Part shown: in pieces, positions 16,152-25,485 of the stretch
Numbering within the stretch: position 1 is the first letter of the stretch
Layout: every line of letters starts with the position of its first letter
NCBI GenBank assembly: GCA_963754645.1
Contig: CAVWGP010000011.1
Coordinates: 434,001-498,000 of the forward strand
Direction of reading: 5' to 3'
Length of the DNA: 64,000 nucleotides
Origin: CAVWGP01 sp963754645
Lineage (GTDB): Bacteria; Pseudomonadota; Alphaproteobacteria; Bin65
Made by a program: the position numbers and the translations under genes
The notes under the pieces: generated by a model
Seen by the model: only the letters and a program-made list of their open reading frames with translations
The model's database searches: none
Told to the model about the DNA's origin: nothing

Positions 16152-16850
16152 TCAGATCGCGTCGTCGACGACGATGATGTGCAGCCGGCGCGGACCGTGC
16201 GCGCCCAGCTGCAGCGTTTGTTCGATATCGGCGCTGCGCGACGGGCCGGTGATGAAATTCACCGTGCGCGGCAGCTTCGGTCCGTTGTCGCCGTTCGCCG
16301 CGCGCTCGGCGCGCAGCGCCGCCACCGCCTCCTCGAACGAGCCCACGACCTGGCTCGCCTTGACGATGGCGATATGCGTCTCGGGCAGGAAATTGATCGT
16401 CGTCGGATGGTGCTCGCCGGAGCGCGCCATCAGCGTGCCGGTTTCGGCGATGGCGCTGAGGCAGGTGCCGATGCCGACCTCGTCGAAGGCCTGGGCGCGG
16501 CCGCGGCGCAGTTCGAGCAGCGGCCTTTCGCTCCACGGCGCCGCGTCGAGCGCCGGATCGGGCGCGATCGCGGCGCGCAGCGGCAAATTGTGCTTGCGCA
16601 AATAGTCGAGCACCGCCCAGGGCACGGCGCCGAAATTGCCGACCCGCACCGTCGTCGCCGAGGCTTCCTCGGCCATCGCAATGAACAGCTTGATCGCGGC
16701 CTGGCGATGCGCCGGCTTGGCGCGCTCGGGCACGAGATTGACGCGCTTGGCCGCGAGGCGCGCCGCAACCGCGCCGCGCGCCGCCGCGTCGTCGCGGCCG
16801 CGATAGCCCGCGCGCAAGGCAGCGAAAATTTCGTCGCGCGCCGATTTCAT
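16152..16850 (-). CDS. lutC: LUD domain protein LutC (lactate utilisation)
   Basis: A 232-residue LUD-domain protein, the third subunit of the LutABC L-lactate oxidising complex. Typical segments are IGTCLSAIAETGTLM, HHPTTINFLPETHIAIV and TVNFITGPSRSADIEQTL, then LGAHGPRRLHIIVVDD. Start MKSARDEIFAALRAGY overlaps the lutB stop in an ATGA. No lactate permease or GntR-type LutR regulator is adjacent. Confidence 0.92.
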   Translation of the reverse strand: MKSARDEIFAALRAGYRGRDDAAARGAVAARLAAKRVNLVPERAKPAHRQAAIKLFIAMAEEASATTVRVGNFGAVPWAVLDYLRKHNLPLRAAIAPDPALDAAPWSERPLLELRRGRAQAFDEVGIGTCLSAIAETGTLMARSGEHHPTTINFLPETHIAIVKASQVVGSFEEAVAALRAERAANGDNGPKLPRTVNFITGPSRSADIEQTLQLGAHGPRRLHIIVVDDAI

Positions 16851-18292
16851 CGCCCGCTCCGCTGCCGGGCGCGATCCGGGCTGCGCGCGCCGGTCCATTG
16901 GCTCTGAAAGCTCTTGCCTTGCGGCGCCGGCAGATCGCGGAACTGGGTCCAGCCTTCGGCGAGCGGCAGCTTGCCGAGGATGCCGCCCTGGCGCCGCCGC
17001 CCGAGCCACCAAAGGGCGATGCGCGCGCCGAGATGGTAGAGCCGCGGCCAGCGCGCGCCGAGCGCCCACAGCTTCAGCGCCCAGCGCACCCGCGGCGGCG
17101 TCAGGCGCGCGGCGAATTCCTTCTCGCGCCAATGCCGCATCATCTTGGGCAGCGGGATGCGCATCGGGCACACCTCCTCGCAACGCCCGCAGAAGGTCGA
17201 GGCATTGGGCAGCGCCCTGGTATCGGCGAGGCCTTGCAATGCCGGCATCAGGACTTTGCCGATCGGCCCGGGATAAACCGTGCCATAGGCATGGCCGCCC
17301 ACCGCGCCGTAGACCGGGCAATGATTGAGGCAGGCGCCGCACCGGATGCAGCGCAGCACCTCCTGAAATTCGCCGCCGATCAGCGCGCTGCGGCCGCTGT
17401 CGAGCAGGACGACGTGGAATTGCTCGGGCCCGTCGGGATCGAGCTTGCGCTTCGGCCCCGACGAGATCGTCGTATAGACCGACATTTCCTGCCCCGTCGC
17501 CGAGCGCGCCAGAACGCGGATCAAGGTCATCGCGTCCTCCAGCGTGGGCACGATCTTTTCGATGCTGGCGATGACGATGTGGATGCGCGGCAAGGTTTGC
17601 GTCAGGTCGCCGTTGCCTTCGTTGGTGACGATGACGGTCGAACCGGTTTCGGCGACCAGGAAATTGGCGCCGGTGATGCCGACATCGGCTTCGAGAAATC
17701 GCGCGCGCAAAGCGCGCCGCGCCTCGGCGAGCAGCTCGGCGCGATCGTCGAGCTTGCGCTCGGGCGCCAGATCGACGTGATGCTGGCGGAAGGCCTCGGC
17801 CACCTGCTCCTTGTTGACGTGGATCGCCGGCGCGATGATGTGCGACGGCGGCTCGTCGCGGAGCTGGATGATGTATTCGCCGAGATCGGTTTCGACCGCG
17901 CGGATGCCGTTCCGCTCGAGAAAGGGGTTGAGATGGATTTCCTCGCCCACCATCGACTTGCCCTTGGTCACGGTGCGCGCATTGACCAGGCGGCAGATAT
18001 TGAGGATCGCGTCGCGCGCCTGGGCCGCGTCCTTGGCCCAATGCACCGCGCCGCCATTCGCCACCACGTTTTTCTCGAAGGTTTCGAGATAGATGTCGAG
18101 ATGACCGAGCACGTGATTCTTGATGTCGCGCGCCTCGTCGCGCAGCGCATCGAATTCGGGCAGGCGCGCCGCGGCGTTGGTGCGGCGCTCGATGAAGCCC
18201 TGACGCATATTGCCGAGCGCGCGTTGCAGATCGCGGTCGGCGAGCGCCTTGACCGCATTGGCGCGAAAATCTTGCGGCCGCATGGGGGTCAT
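16847..18292 (-). CDS. lutB: Iron-sulphur protein LutB (lactate utilisation)
   Basis: A 481-residue subunit with an N-terminal LUD domain (GITGANFLVAETGSTVIVTN around residue 215) and two [4Fe-4S] motifs: CIRCGACLNHCPVYG and CGRCEEVCPMRIP. The DUF3390-like C-terminal tail is hydrophobic and basic. It transfers electrons from lactate between LutA and LutC. The start chosen is MTPMRPQDFRANA, whose ATG overlaps the lutA stop by four bases; MRPQDF is an alternative. Confidence 0.94.
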   Translation of the reverse strand: MTPMRPQDFRANAVKALADRDLQRALGNMRQGFIERRTNAAARLPEFDALRDEARDIKNHVLGHLDIYLETFEKNVVANGGAVHWAKDAAQARDAILNICRLVNARTVTKGKSMVGEEIHLNPFLERNGIRAVETDLGEYIIQLRDEPPSHIIAPAIHVNKEQVAEAFRQHHVDLAPERKLDDRAELLAEARRALRARFLEADVGITGANFLVAETGSTVIVTNEGNGDLTQTLPRIHIVIASIEKIVPTLEDAMTLIRVLARSATGQEMSVYTTISSGPKRKLDPDGPEQFHVVLLDSGRSALIGGEFQEVLRCIRCGACLNHCPVYGAVGGHAYGTVYPGPIGKVLMPALQGLADTRALPNASTFCGRCEEVCPMRIPLPKMMRHWREKEFAARLTPPRVRWALKLWALGARWPRLYHLGARIALWWLGRRRQGGILGKLPLAEGWTQFRDLPAPQGKSFQSQWTGARSPDRARQRSGR

Positions 18293-19119
18293 GGCCGCTT
18301 GTCCCTGGGACCTGCCGGCGCGCCGGCGCCGATCGGCGGGGCCGCGACTCCGGCCAAAATTTCGGCCACGTGATAGGCCTTGATCGTGCGGCCGTCGCGG
18401 CCGAGCTTGCCGGCGATGTTCATCAGGCAGCCCAAATCGCCGGCCAGCACCGTATCGGCGCCGCTCTCGGCGATCTCGCGGCACTTTTCCGTCACCATGT
18501 GGTTGGAAATCTCCGGATATTTCACGCAAAACGTGCCGCCGAAGCCGCAGCACACGTCCTTGCCGGGCAGATCGCGCAAGCCGAGGCCGGCCACGCCCTT
18601 GAGCAGCGCGCGCGGCTGTTCGCGCAAGCCGAGTTCGCGCAGCCCCGAGCACGAATCGTGATAGGCGGCGATGCCGTCGTAATGCCCGGGTACGGCGGAC
18701 AGGCCCATCACGTCGTGCAGAAAGCCGATCAGTTCGTGGGTTTTCGCCGCCATCGCTTCGGCGTGCCGGCGCCAGCGCGGATCGTCGGCGAAGGCTTCGG
18801 TATAATGCGCCTTGATCATGCCGCCGCACGAGCCCGAGGGCACGACGACGTAGTCGTAGGGCCGGAACGCCGTGATCGTTTGCTTGGCGAGCTTCTTCGC
18901 GTTCGCCTTGTCGCCGCTGTTATAGGCCGGCTGGCCGCAGCAGGTCTGGGCGCGCGGCACGGCGACGCGGCAGCCCGCCGCTTCGAGCAGCTTGACCGCC
19001 GCGAAGGCGACGCTGGGCCGGAATAGATCGACCAGGCAGGTGACGAAAAGACCGACGGACGGGCTCTTCTTCGCCGGCATGGCGATGCTGCTGGCGGGGC
19101 TGGGCGGCGCTGCGGTCAT
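18289..19119 (-). CDS. lutA: (Fe-S)-binding protein LutA (lactate utilisation)
   Basis: A 276-residue protein with two cysteine-rich CCG domains: TCCGQPAYNSG near residue 60 and VCCGFGGTFCVKYPE near 200, as in glycolate/lactate oxidase iron-sulphur subunits. SGSCGGMIK and HDSCSGLRELG lie between. The start may be MTAAPPSPASS or, 13 residues later, MPAKKSPSVGLFV, which matches the usual family N-terminus. In the raw sequence this frame is open upstream into mltA because mltA is frameshifted; that is not a fusion. Confidence 0.93.
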   Translation of the reverse strand: MTAAPPSPASSIAMPAKKSPSVGLFVTCLVDLFRPSVAFAAVKLLEAAGCRVAVPRAQTCCGQPAYNSGDKANAKKLAKQTITAFRPYDYVVVPSGSCGGMIKAHYTEAFADDPRWRRHAEAMAAKTHELIGFLHDVMGLSAVPGHYDGIAAYHDSCSGLRELGLREQPRALLKGVAGLGLRDLPGKDVCCGFGGTFCVKYPEISNHMVTEKCREIAESGADTVLAGDLGCLMNIAGKLGRDGRTIKAYHVAEILAGVAAPPIGAGAPAGPRDKRP

Positions 19120-19196
19120 GCTCGATGATTTTGAATAGGGCGCCCAATCTCGCCGCTCCGTCGCGGCAAGGCAAGCGCCGCGTCGCCGCGGCGGCG

Positions 19197-20274
19197 TTAC
19201 CGCGCCTTGGGCAGCAGCAAGTAGTATCGCCCGCGCTCGGCCATGCGTCCGGCTTTTTCGAGCGCGTCGGCGCCGCTGCCCCAGAACAGATCGCCGCGCA
19301 CGGCGCCCTTGATGGCCGCGCCGGTGTCCTGGGCCACGACGAGGGTGCGCAGCGGCCGGTGTTTCTCCGCCGGCCAGTTGGTGTCGAGCCAGATCGGCGA
19401 CGCCGCTGGGTATGAAGCGCGGATCGACCGCGAGGCTCGCCATCGGCGTCAATGGCACGCCGCCTTGTCCGACGGCTCCATCGCCCGCGATGCGGCGGAA
19501 GAAAATATAGCGCGGATTCTCGCGCATCAGCGCGCGCCCGGCCTCGGGATTGGCGGCCAGCCAGGCGCGGATTTCCGGCATGTTGGTGCGGTCGGGCGGC
19601 AGCAAGCCGCGCTCGCGCATCAAGCGGCCGATGGCGACATAGTCGTGGCCGTTATTGCCGGCATAGGAAATGCGCGCGGTGCCACCCTCGGCCAGGCGGA
19701 GCCGGCCGGAGCCCTGTATATGCAGCGTGAAAACGTCGACGGGGTCGCGCGCCCAGAACAACACCGGCCAATCCTTGCCGGCAGCGCCGCTGTCGATCTC
19801 GGCGCGCGGCGGCAGCGGCGGATTGGGCGTTGCTGCGATGCCCGGCGGCAGGGCGTGGATCGGCACCTCATAGCCTGGCCGCCGCCGCCGCGACGCGGCG
19901 AGCGACGGCTCGTAATAGCCGGTGAACAGGCCGTCGGCGCCATCGCGCCCTGCGACGCGCTGGGGCGTAAAATAGTCGGTGAAATAGTGGCGTAAATCCG
20001 CGGCGGTCGGCCGGCGCAAGGCCAGGGCCGCATCGCACGCTCTTTGCCAAGCCGCCGGCTGCCAAGCCGCCGGGTCGATCGTGATGGCGCCGCCCGTGCT
20101 ACGCTTGCCGCCGCAACTTCTGCGAAAAGCGGCGAAGCCGGGCGCGAGATCGGCGTCGGCCCAGCCCGGAAGCTCGGCAAAGGACACGGGCTCGAGGCGA
20201 AATTCAGCGCGATCGGGCATTCCGGCGCAGGCCGAAGCTGCCGCCAACAGCGCCAGCGCGGCAAGCGGCCTCAA
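19197..20274 (-). CDS. mltA: Membrane-bound lytic murein transglycosylase A (frameshifted)
   Basis: MltA family enzyme that cleaves peptidoglycan glycan strands. Landmarks are FTDYFTPQRV, GLFTGYYEPSLAASRRR, VDVFTLHIQGSGRLRLAEGG and AGNNGHDYVAIGRLM. After AVDPRFIPSGV one extra base near 19399 breaks the frame. The adjacent frame then gives PIWLDTNWPAEKHRPLRTL, VVAQDTGAAIKGAVRGDLFW with the catalytic Asp region (D of QDTGAAI), and a stop at 19197. Repaired length is 358 residues. I propose the TTG at 20274, overlapping the tim44 stop (TTGA); it is followed by a hydrophobic stretch and ASACAG, a weak lipobox. Confidence 0.86.
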
Positions 20275-20930
20275 GCGTTGTCGACGACCTCGGTTTCGGT
20301 CAGCAGCCAAGCCGGATTGGGCGAGCGCGTGTCGCGGCTGAAGGTCCAAAGATCGGACACGGTTTCGACCGCGCGCGGATCGCCGTCGATAACGGCGCCG
20401 CTCTTGTCTTTCGTGACTTTGATCTGATCGGAGACGATGAGCACGCCGATCGAGGCTTCGCGGCCCTTGAGTTCGGCGTGTTTGATCGCCGTCGAGCGGA
20501 AATTGACGATCGAGGTTTCAAGCGTTTCGCCGGCGGCGCGGCGTTGCCGGATGGCGCTGGCAAAGCTGTCGAACACCGGCTTGCTGAGCAGCGATTCGAG
20601 CGTTTCCTCGTCGCCCTTGGCGAAGGCGGCGACGATCATCTCGAACGCCATCTTGGCCTGGTCGGCAAAGCTGTCGGGATCGAAATTGGCGTCGGCGCGG
20701 CGGATGGCGGCGAACGTGCCGGCCAGGGGCGAACGGTCCGGCTCGGCGGGCGCCGGCGTTTCGGCGCGGCGTTCGGGCAGCGGGACGACATTGTCGCGCG
20801 TATCGCGCGGCACATAGGGCTCCGGCTTTTTCTCGAATCCCGTGCGCGTGCCAAGCACGCTGCGGAGCTTGACGATCACGAAGACCGCGATCGCGGCGAA
20901 AATCAGCGTAATGAGGAGATCGCCATCCAT
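20271..20930 (-). CDS. Tim44-like domain protein (TimA family)
   Basis: A 219-residue inner-membrane-associated protein. An N-terminal transmembrane helix (LLITLIFAAIAVFVIVKLRSV) is followed by a charged linker with EPYVPRDTRDNVVPLPERR. The C-terminal Tim44-like domain runs from about residue 85 (FAAIRRADANFDPDSFADQAKMAF). Alphaproteobacterial homologues of mitochondrial Tim44 are encoded beside mltA and secB, as here, and are thought to work at the cell envelope. Its stop overlaps the proposed mltA start. Confidence 0.9.
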   Translation of the reverse strand: MDGDLLITLIFAAIAVFVIVKLRSVLGTRTGFEKKPEPYVPRDTRDNVVPLPERRAETPAPAEPDRSPLAGTFAAIRRADANFDPDSFADQAKMAFEMIVAAFAKGDEETLESLLSKPVFDSFASAIRQRRAAGETLETSIVNFRSTAIKHAELKGREASIGVLIVSDQIKVTKDKSGAVIDGDPRAVETVSDLWTFSRDTRSPNPAWLLTETEVVDNA

Positions 20931-21143
20931 TTCAAGCGTCCGGTGACAGGGGCGCCCAGGGTCCGCACCTGGAAGCGCCGGGGAGGCAAATCATATCGGC
21001 AAATCATAACTTAATACTTAGGAATTGTTTACGCGCGGATCAAGCCAAACATCGCCGCGGCCAATCCGCTGCAATTTCACTATGGCACGTTGTATCTCCG
21101 TTGTAACCCCTGTAAAAGACGCAAGAATTTCTGGAGGCTGGCG

Positions 21144-21758
21144 ATGAATGCCCCGCTCCCCAAGCGCTCGCCACGCACGGCGGATGTCGCGCGCAAGACC
21201 AAGGAGACCGAGATCCGTGTCCGCATCGATCTCGACGGGTCGGGCCAATACCGCGTCGCCACCGGCATCGGCTTCCTCGATCACATGCTGGAACAGCTCT
21301 CGCGCCACAGCCTGATCGATATCGAGGTCGAGGCCAAGGGCGACCTGCACATCGATTTTCACCATACCACCGAGGATACCGGCCTTGCCCTCGGCGAGGC
21401 CGTGAGCAAGGCGTTGGGCGACCGGGCCGGCATCAACCGCTGGGGCGATGCGCTCATCCCGATGGACGAAACGCTGACGCGCGTGGCGCTCGATGCTTCG
21501 AACCGCCCCTATCTCATCTGGAAAGTCGCCTTCTCCAAACCCAAGCTCGGCGACATGGACACCGAGCTGTTCAAGGAATGGTTCCAGGCCTTCGCGCAAA
21601 CCGCGGGGCTCACGCTCCACGTCGAGAATCTCTACGGCGAGAACAATCACCACATCGTCGAAAGCTGTTTCAAGGGCTTGGCGCGCGCGTTGCGCGCCGC
21701 CGTCGCGATCGATCCGCGCAAAGCCGGAGCGATCCCGTCAACCAAGGGCAAGTTGTAG
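21144..21758 (+). CDS. hisB: Imidazoleglycerol-phosphate dehydratase
   Basis: A 204-residue manganese enzyme, sixth step of histidine synthesis, dehydrating imidazole-glycerol phosphate. Metal-binding motifs are FHHTTEDTG and NNHHIVES, with GFLDHMLEQLSRHS near residue 45. There is no phosphatase domain, unlike the E. coli bifunctional form. A GGAGG sequence lies about 7 bases before the ATG. It is the first gene of the hisB-DUF2628-hisH-hisA-hisF-hisE-HIT operon. Confidence 0.97.
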   Translation: MNAPLPKRSPRTADVARKTKETEIRVRIDLDGSGQYRVATGIGFLDHMLEQLSRHSLIDIEVEAKGDLHIDFHHTTEDTGLALGEAVSKALGDRAGINRWGDALIPMDETLTRVALDASNRPYLIWKVAFSKPKLGDMDTELFKEWFQAFAQTAGLTLHVENLYGENNHHIVESCFKGLARALRAAVAIDPRKAGAIPSTKGKL

Positions 21759-21762
21759 GGCG

Positions 21763-22161
21763 ATGCGGGTTTACACGGTTCATCTCCGGCGCCGGGCCGA
21801 TCCCTTGTTCACGCCCGATCGCGACGCTGTCTTTGTGCCCGAGGGTTTCGGCTGGGCCGGATTCGCCTTCACGTGGCTGTGGGCGCTGGCCGGCGGCCGT
21901 TGGCTCGCGGCCTTGTTTCTGCTGGCCGCGAATTTCGCGCTGCTGGCCGCGGCCTATTTCGCCGGCCTCGACAATTTCAGCCTGCTGATGCTTCAGGCCG
22001 CCTGGCAGATCTTCGTCGGCCTCGCCGCCGGCGATGTCCAGCGCTGGTCGTTGCGCCGGCGCGGCTATGTCGAAGCCGCCGTCGTTGCGGCGGCGTCGCC
22101 GATCGCCGCCGAGCATCGCTATTTCGAGCAGCGCGCGGCGGCAACGGGCTACCGCGCCTAA
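21763..22161 (+). CDS. DUF2628 membrane protein
   Basis: A 132-residue small inner-membrane protein located 4 bases after hisB. The N-terminus MRVYTVHLRRRADPLFTPDRDAVFVPEGFGW is typical of DUF2628. Hydrophobic segments FAFTWLWALAGGRWLAALFL, NFALLAAAYFAGLDNF and LMLQAAWQIFVGLAAG form about three membrane helices. It is often found inside alphaproteobacterial his operons. Its function is unknown. Confidence 0.85.
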   Translation: MRVYTVHLRRRADPLFTPDRDAVFVPEGFGWAGFAFTWLWALAGGRWLAALFLLAANFALLAAAYFAGLDNFSLLMLQAAWQIFVGLAAGDVQRWSLRRRGYVEAAVVAAASPIAAEHRYFEQRAAATGYRA

Positions 22162-22174
22162 GGCGGGTGCCGCG

Positions 22175-22831
22175 ATGCGGTCGGACATGGTCCGCGTCAT
22201 CGTCGTCGATTACGGTTCGGGCAATCTGCGGTCCGCCGCCAAGGCCTGCGAGCGCGCGGCGCGCGACGCGGGACTGAGCATTGCCGTCGCCATCAGCGCG
22301 AAACCCGAAGACGTGCGGGCAGCGAGCCACGTGGTGCTGCCGGGGCAGGGCGCCTTCGCCGATTGCCGGCGCGGCCTCGCCGCCGTCGCCGGCATGGACG
22401 AGGCCTTGCGCGAGCACGCGCTCCAGCGCGGCCGGCCGTTTCTCGGCATCTGCGTCGGCATGCAGCTCATGGCGGAGCGCGGGCTCGAACATGGCGAGCA
22501 CCGCGGCCTCGGCTGGATCGGCGGCGAGGTCGCCCTGCTCGCGCCCTCGGATCGCGCGCTCAAGATCCCGCATATGGGCTGGAACGATTTCACCCGCGTC
22601 GCCGCGCACCCGGTGCTGGCCGGCATCAAGCCGGGCGATCACGCCTATTACGTGCATTCCTACCACATGCGCTGCGCCGAGCCGCGCCACGTGCTGGCCG
22701 AAGCCGCTTATGGCGGGCCTGTTGCCGCCATCGTCGGACGCGACAATCTCGTCGGCACGCAATTCCATGTCGAGAAAAGCCAGGCAACGGGCCTGCGCAT
22801 CATCGCCAATTTTCTCCGCTGGCGGCCGTGA
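22175..22831 (+). CDS. hisH: Imidazole glycerol phosphate synthase, glutamine amidotransferase subunit
   Basis: A 218-residue class I glutaminase that supplies ammonia to HisF. IVVDYGSGNLRSAAKACERA starts the domain. The nucleophile lies in FLGICVGMQLMAERG, the oxyanion loop in HVVLPGQGAF, and the catalytic His/Glu in GTQFHVEKSQ. Start may be the ATG at 22175 or at 22187 (MVRVIVVDYG). hisA begins one base after the stop. Confidence 0.95.
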   Translation: MRSDMVRVIVVDYGSGNLRSAAKACERAARDAGLSIAVAISAKPEDVRAASHVVLPGQGAFADCRRGLAAVAGMDEALREHALQRGRPFLGICVGMQLMAERGLEHGEHRGLGWIGGEVALLAPSDRALKIPHMGWNDFTRVAAHPVLAGIKPGDHAYYVHSYHMRCAEPRHVLAEAAYGGPVAAIVGRDNLVGTQFHVEKSQATGLRIIANFLRWRP

Positions 22832-22832
22832 C

Positions 22833-23579
22833 GTGATCCTGTTCCCCGCCATCGACCTCAAGGACGGCCAGTGCGTGCGCCTGCTGCGCGGCGCGATGGA
22901 CGCGGCCACCGTGTTCAACGCCGATCCGGCCGATCAGGCCCGCCGCTTCGCCGCGGCGGGCTTCGCCTGGCTCCACCTCGTCGATCTCAACGGCGCGATC
23001 GAGGGCCGGCCGGTCAATGCGCAAGCGGTGTCCGACATCCTGGCCGCGGTTTCGCTGCCGGTCCAATTGGGCGGCGGCATTCGAGATATGGCGCGGATCG
23101 AGGCGTGGCTCGAAAAGGGCATCCGGCGTGTCATTCTCGGCACGGCGGCGCTCACCGATCCCGCCTTGGTGCGCGCCGCCTGCCGGCGCTTTCCCGGCCG
23201 CGTCGCGGTCGGCATCGATGCGCGCGGCGGCATGGTCGCGACCGAAGGCTGGGTCAAAACCTCGAACACGAGCGCGCTCGATCTCGCGCGCGCCTTCGGC
23301 GATGCCGGCGTCGCCGCGATCGTCTACACCGACATCGAGCGCGACGGCGCGCTGCAAGGCGTCAACCTCGCCGCCACGGCGGCGCTGGCCCGCGCGGTCG
23401 AGACGCCGGTCATCGCCTCGGGCGGCGTCGCCGGCCTCGACGATCTGGTGGCGCTCAAGGCCGCAGCCGCGCGCGGCGTTGCCGGAGCCTCCGGCATTGC
23501 CGGAGTCGTCGTCGGCCGCGCGCTGTACGACGGCCGCATCGACCCGGCGGCGGCGCTGCGTATTCTGGGCGCGCGCTGA
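22833..23579 (+). CDS. hisA: Phosphoribosylformimino-5-aminoimidazole carboxamide ribotide isomerase
   Basis: A 248-residue beta/alpha barrel isomerase, fourth histidine step. It starts with a GTG: VILFPAIDLKDGQCVRLLRG, carrying the catalytic Asp of the first strand. VQLGGGIRD and IVYTDIERDGALQGVN hold the phosphate site and second catalytic Asp, and VIASGGVAGLDDL the C-terminal phosphate site. Its TGA shares a base with the hisF ATG. Confidence 0.96.
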   Translation: MILFPAIDLKDGQCVRLLRGAMDAATVFNADPADQARRFAAAGFAWLHLVDLNGAIEGRPVNAQAVSDILAAVSLPVQLGGGIRDMARIEAWLEKGIRRVILGTAALTDPALVRAACRRFPGRVAVGIDARGGMVATEGWVKTSNTSALDLARAFGDAGVAAIVYTDIERDGALQGVNLAATAALARAVETPVIASGGVAGLDDLVALKAAAARGVAGASGIAGVVVGRALYDGRIDPAAALRILGAR

Positions 23580-24340
23580 TGCTCAAAATCCGCATCATCC
23601 CCTGTCTCGACGTCAAGGCCGGGCGCGTGGTCAAGGGCGTGAATTTCGTCGATCTGGTCGATGCCGGCGATCCGGTCGAGCAGGCCAAGGTCTACGATCG
23701 CGAGGGCGCCGACGAGCTGACCTTTCTCGACATCACCGCGAGCCACGAGAACCGCGACACGATCCTCGACGTCGTCGCGCGCACCGCGGCGGAATGCTTC
23801 ATGCCGCTCACCGTGGGCGGCGGCGTGCGCGGCGTCGACGATATCCGCAAACTGCTGCTCGCCGGCACCGACAAAGTCTCGATCAACACGGCGGCGGTCA
23901 GCCGTCCCGAATTCGTGCGCGAGGCGGCCGAGAAATTCGGCAGCCAATGCGTCGTCGTCGCCATCGATGCCAAGCGCGCCGCGCCAGGGCGCTTCGAAGT
24001 CTTCACCCATGGCGGGCGCAACCCGACCGGGCTCGACGCCGTCGCCTGGGCGCAACGCATGGCCGCGTCCGGCGCCGGCGAGATCCTGCTCACCTCGATG
24101 GACCGCGACGGCACCAAGGCGGGCTTCGATCTCGAATTGACCCGCGCGGTGGCCGATGCCGTGCCGGTGCCGGTGATCGCCTCGGGCGGCGTCGGCGCGC
24201 TCGATCATCTGGTGGCCGGCGTCAGCGAAGGCCACGCCTCGGCCGTGCTCGCCGCCTCGATCTTCCATTTCGGCACGCACACGATCCTCGAAGCCAAGCG
24301 GCACATGCGCGCGGCCGGCATTCCGGTGCGCATCGAATAG
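23579..24340 (+). CDS. hisF: Imidazole glycerol phosphate synthase, cyclase subunit
   Basis: A 253-residue barrel that pairs with HisH to close the imidazole ring and release AICAR. MLKIRIIPCLDVKAGRVVKG has the first catalytic Asp (about residue 11). LTVGGGVRGVDDI, KVSINTAAV, EILLTSMDRDGTKAGFD (second catalytic Asp) and VIASGGVGALDHL follow. The start ATG overlaps the hisA stop (TGATG). Confidence 0.97.
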   Translation: MLKIRIIPCLDVKAGRVVKGVNFVDLVDAGDPVEQAKVYDREGADELTFLDITASHENRDTILDVVARTAAECFMPLTVGGGVRGVDDIRKLLLAGTDKVSINTAAVSRPEFVREAAEKFGSQCVVVAIDAKRAAPGRFEVFTHGGRNPTGLDAVAWAQRMAASGAGEILLTSMDRDGTKAGFDLELTRAVADAVPVPVIASGGVGALDHLVAGVSEGHASAVLAASIFHFGTHTILEAKRHMRAAGIPVRIE

Positions 24341-24376
24341 CTGTTTTCTCCGCCGCGGCTCTGCTATTTCTTGGCC

Positions 24377-24715
24377 ATGCCGGAGGCAAAACCGTCGCCC
24401 GAAATTCTCGCGCGCCTGCACGCGCTCATCGCCAGCCGAAAGGGCGGCGATGCAAGCGCCTCCTACACGGCGAAGCTCTTCGCCGAGGGCCGCGCGCGCA
24501 TCGCCAAGAAGCTGGGCGAGGAGGCGATCGAGACGGTCATCGCCGCGCTCGGCGGCGACAAGCGCGCTATTGCCGGCGAGAGCGCCGATCTGCTGTATCA
24601 CCTGCTGGTCCTGTGGGCCGACGCGGAGCTTTCGCCCGACGATGTGTGGGCCGAACTCGAGCGCCGCGAAGGCGTCTCGGGCATCGCCGAAAAATCCGGC
24701 CGCGCGAAAAAATAA
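24377..24715 (+). CDS. hisE: Phosphoribosyl-ATP pyrophosphatase
   Basis: A 112-residue MazG-like all-alpha enzyme, second histidine step. The acidic metal-binding helices are visible: KKLGEEAIETVIAALGGDK and GESADLLYHLLVLWAD. SYTAKLFAEGRARIAKK precedes them. The ATG at 24377 is preferred; a TTG two codons upstream is possible. It is separate from HisI, which is not in this window. Confidence 0.94.
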   Translation: MPEAKPSPEILARLHALIASRKGGDASASYTAKLFAEGRARIAKKLGEEAIETVIAALGGDKRAIAGESADLLYHLLVLWADAELSPDDVWAELERREGVSGIAEKSGRAKK

Positions 24716-24728
24716 CGGAGCCGCCTCG

Positions 24729-25094
24729 ATGACCTACGATCCGAACAACGTCTTCGCTCGAATTTTGCGCGGCGAGATCCCATGCCGCAAGGTTTACGAA
24801 AACCCGCAAGCGCTGGCGTTTCACGACATCAATCCGCAAGCCAAGGTTCATGTCCTGGTCATCCCGAAGGGCGCCTATGTTTCGATGACGGATTTTGCCG
24901 CCAAGGCGAGCGCGGCCGAGATCGAGGGTTTCGTGCGCGCGATCGGCGAAACCGTGGCGCTGCTCGGCGTCGCCGCCGACGGTTATCGCATCCTGGCCAA
25001 CAACGGTGTGAACGCGAACCAGGAAGTGCCGCACCTGCACGTGCATATTTTCGCCGGCCAGCGCCTCGGCCGGATGATCAAGCCGCCGGATTGA
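24729..25094 (+). CDS. HIT domain protein (histidine triad hydrolase)
   Basis: A 121-residue HINT-type protein. NVFARILRGEIPCRKVYEN is the usual start, AFHDINPQAKVHVLVIPK the middle, and the catalytic triad is EVPHLHVHIFAGQ. Such proteins hydrolyse nucleoside phosphoramidates and related AMP adducts. A HIT gene after hisE is a regular arrangement in alphaproteobacteria; the metabolic reason is unclear. Confidence 0.93.
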   Translation: MTYDPNNVFARILRGEIPCRKVYENPQALAFHDINPQAKVHVLVIPKGAYVSMTDFAAKASAAEIEGFVRAIGETVALLGVAADGYRILANNGVNANQEVPHLHVHIFAGQRLGRMIKPPD

Positions 25095-25182
25095 ACGGCC
25101 GTCGCGGGACTAGCCGCGGCCGGCGCGCCCGCGCTAGCATCGCGGCGGGGGAGAAACGTCAACACTCGAGGAGAAGCGCGAC

Positions 25183-25407
25183 ATGGCCAAGAAAGACACG
25201 GGCGTCTATCGCATCACCGAAATCGTCGGCAGCAGCCGAACCTCGTGGGAAGACGCGGCCCGCCACGCCATCGAAACCGCCGGCAAGACCATCCGCGACC
25301 TGCGCGTCGCCGAAATTACCAAGCTCGATTGCAAGATCGAGAACGGCAAGGTGGTCGCGTTCCGCACCCGCGTTTCGCTGTCGTTCAAATATGAGGGCCG
25401 CGGCTAG
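25183..25407 (+). CDS. Dodecin family protein
   Basis: A 74-residue dodecin, which forms a hollow dodecamer that stores or buffers flavins. The sequence VYRITEIVGSSRTSWEDAAR, HAIETAGKTIRDLRVAEITK, then KVVAFRTRVSLSFKYE matches the family over its full length. The flavin-stacking position is often Trp, here present in TSWEDAA. A GAGGAGAAG ribosome site lies upstream. It stands alone between the his operon and the isochorismatase gene. Confidence 0.93.
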   Translation: MAKKDTGVYRITEIVGSSRTSWEDAARHAIETAGKTIRDLRVAEITKLDCKIENGKVVAFRTRVSLSFKYEGRG

Positions 25408-25485
25408 GCGGGGTTCTTGCGCCGCCGCGCCGTTCCGTGGTCCGATCGTGCCCGGTGAACTTCATCGGGCACGGAAAGGCGGACC

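Noticed and set aside
18289..20349. Possible MltA-LutA fusion in one continuous frame
   Set aside because: The frame joins only because of one extra base near 19399. The adjacent frame restores the real MltA end and a stop at 19197.
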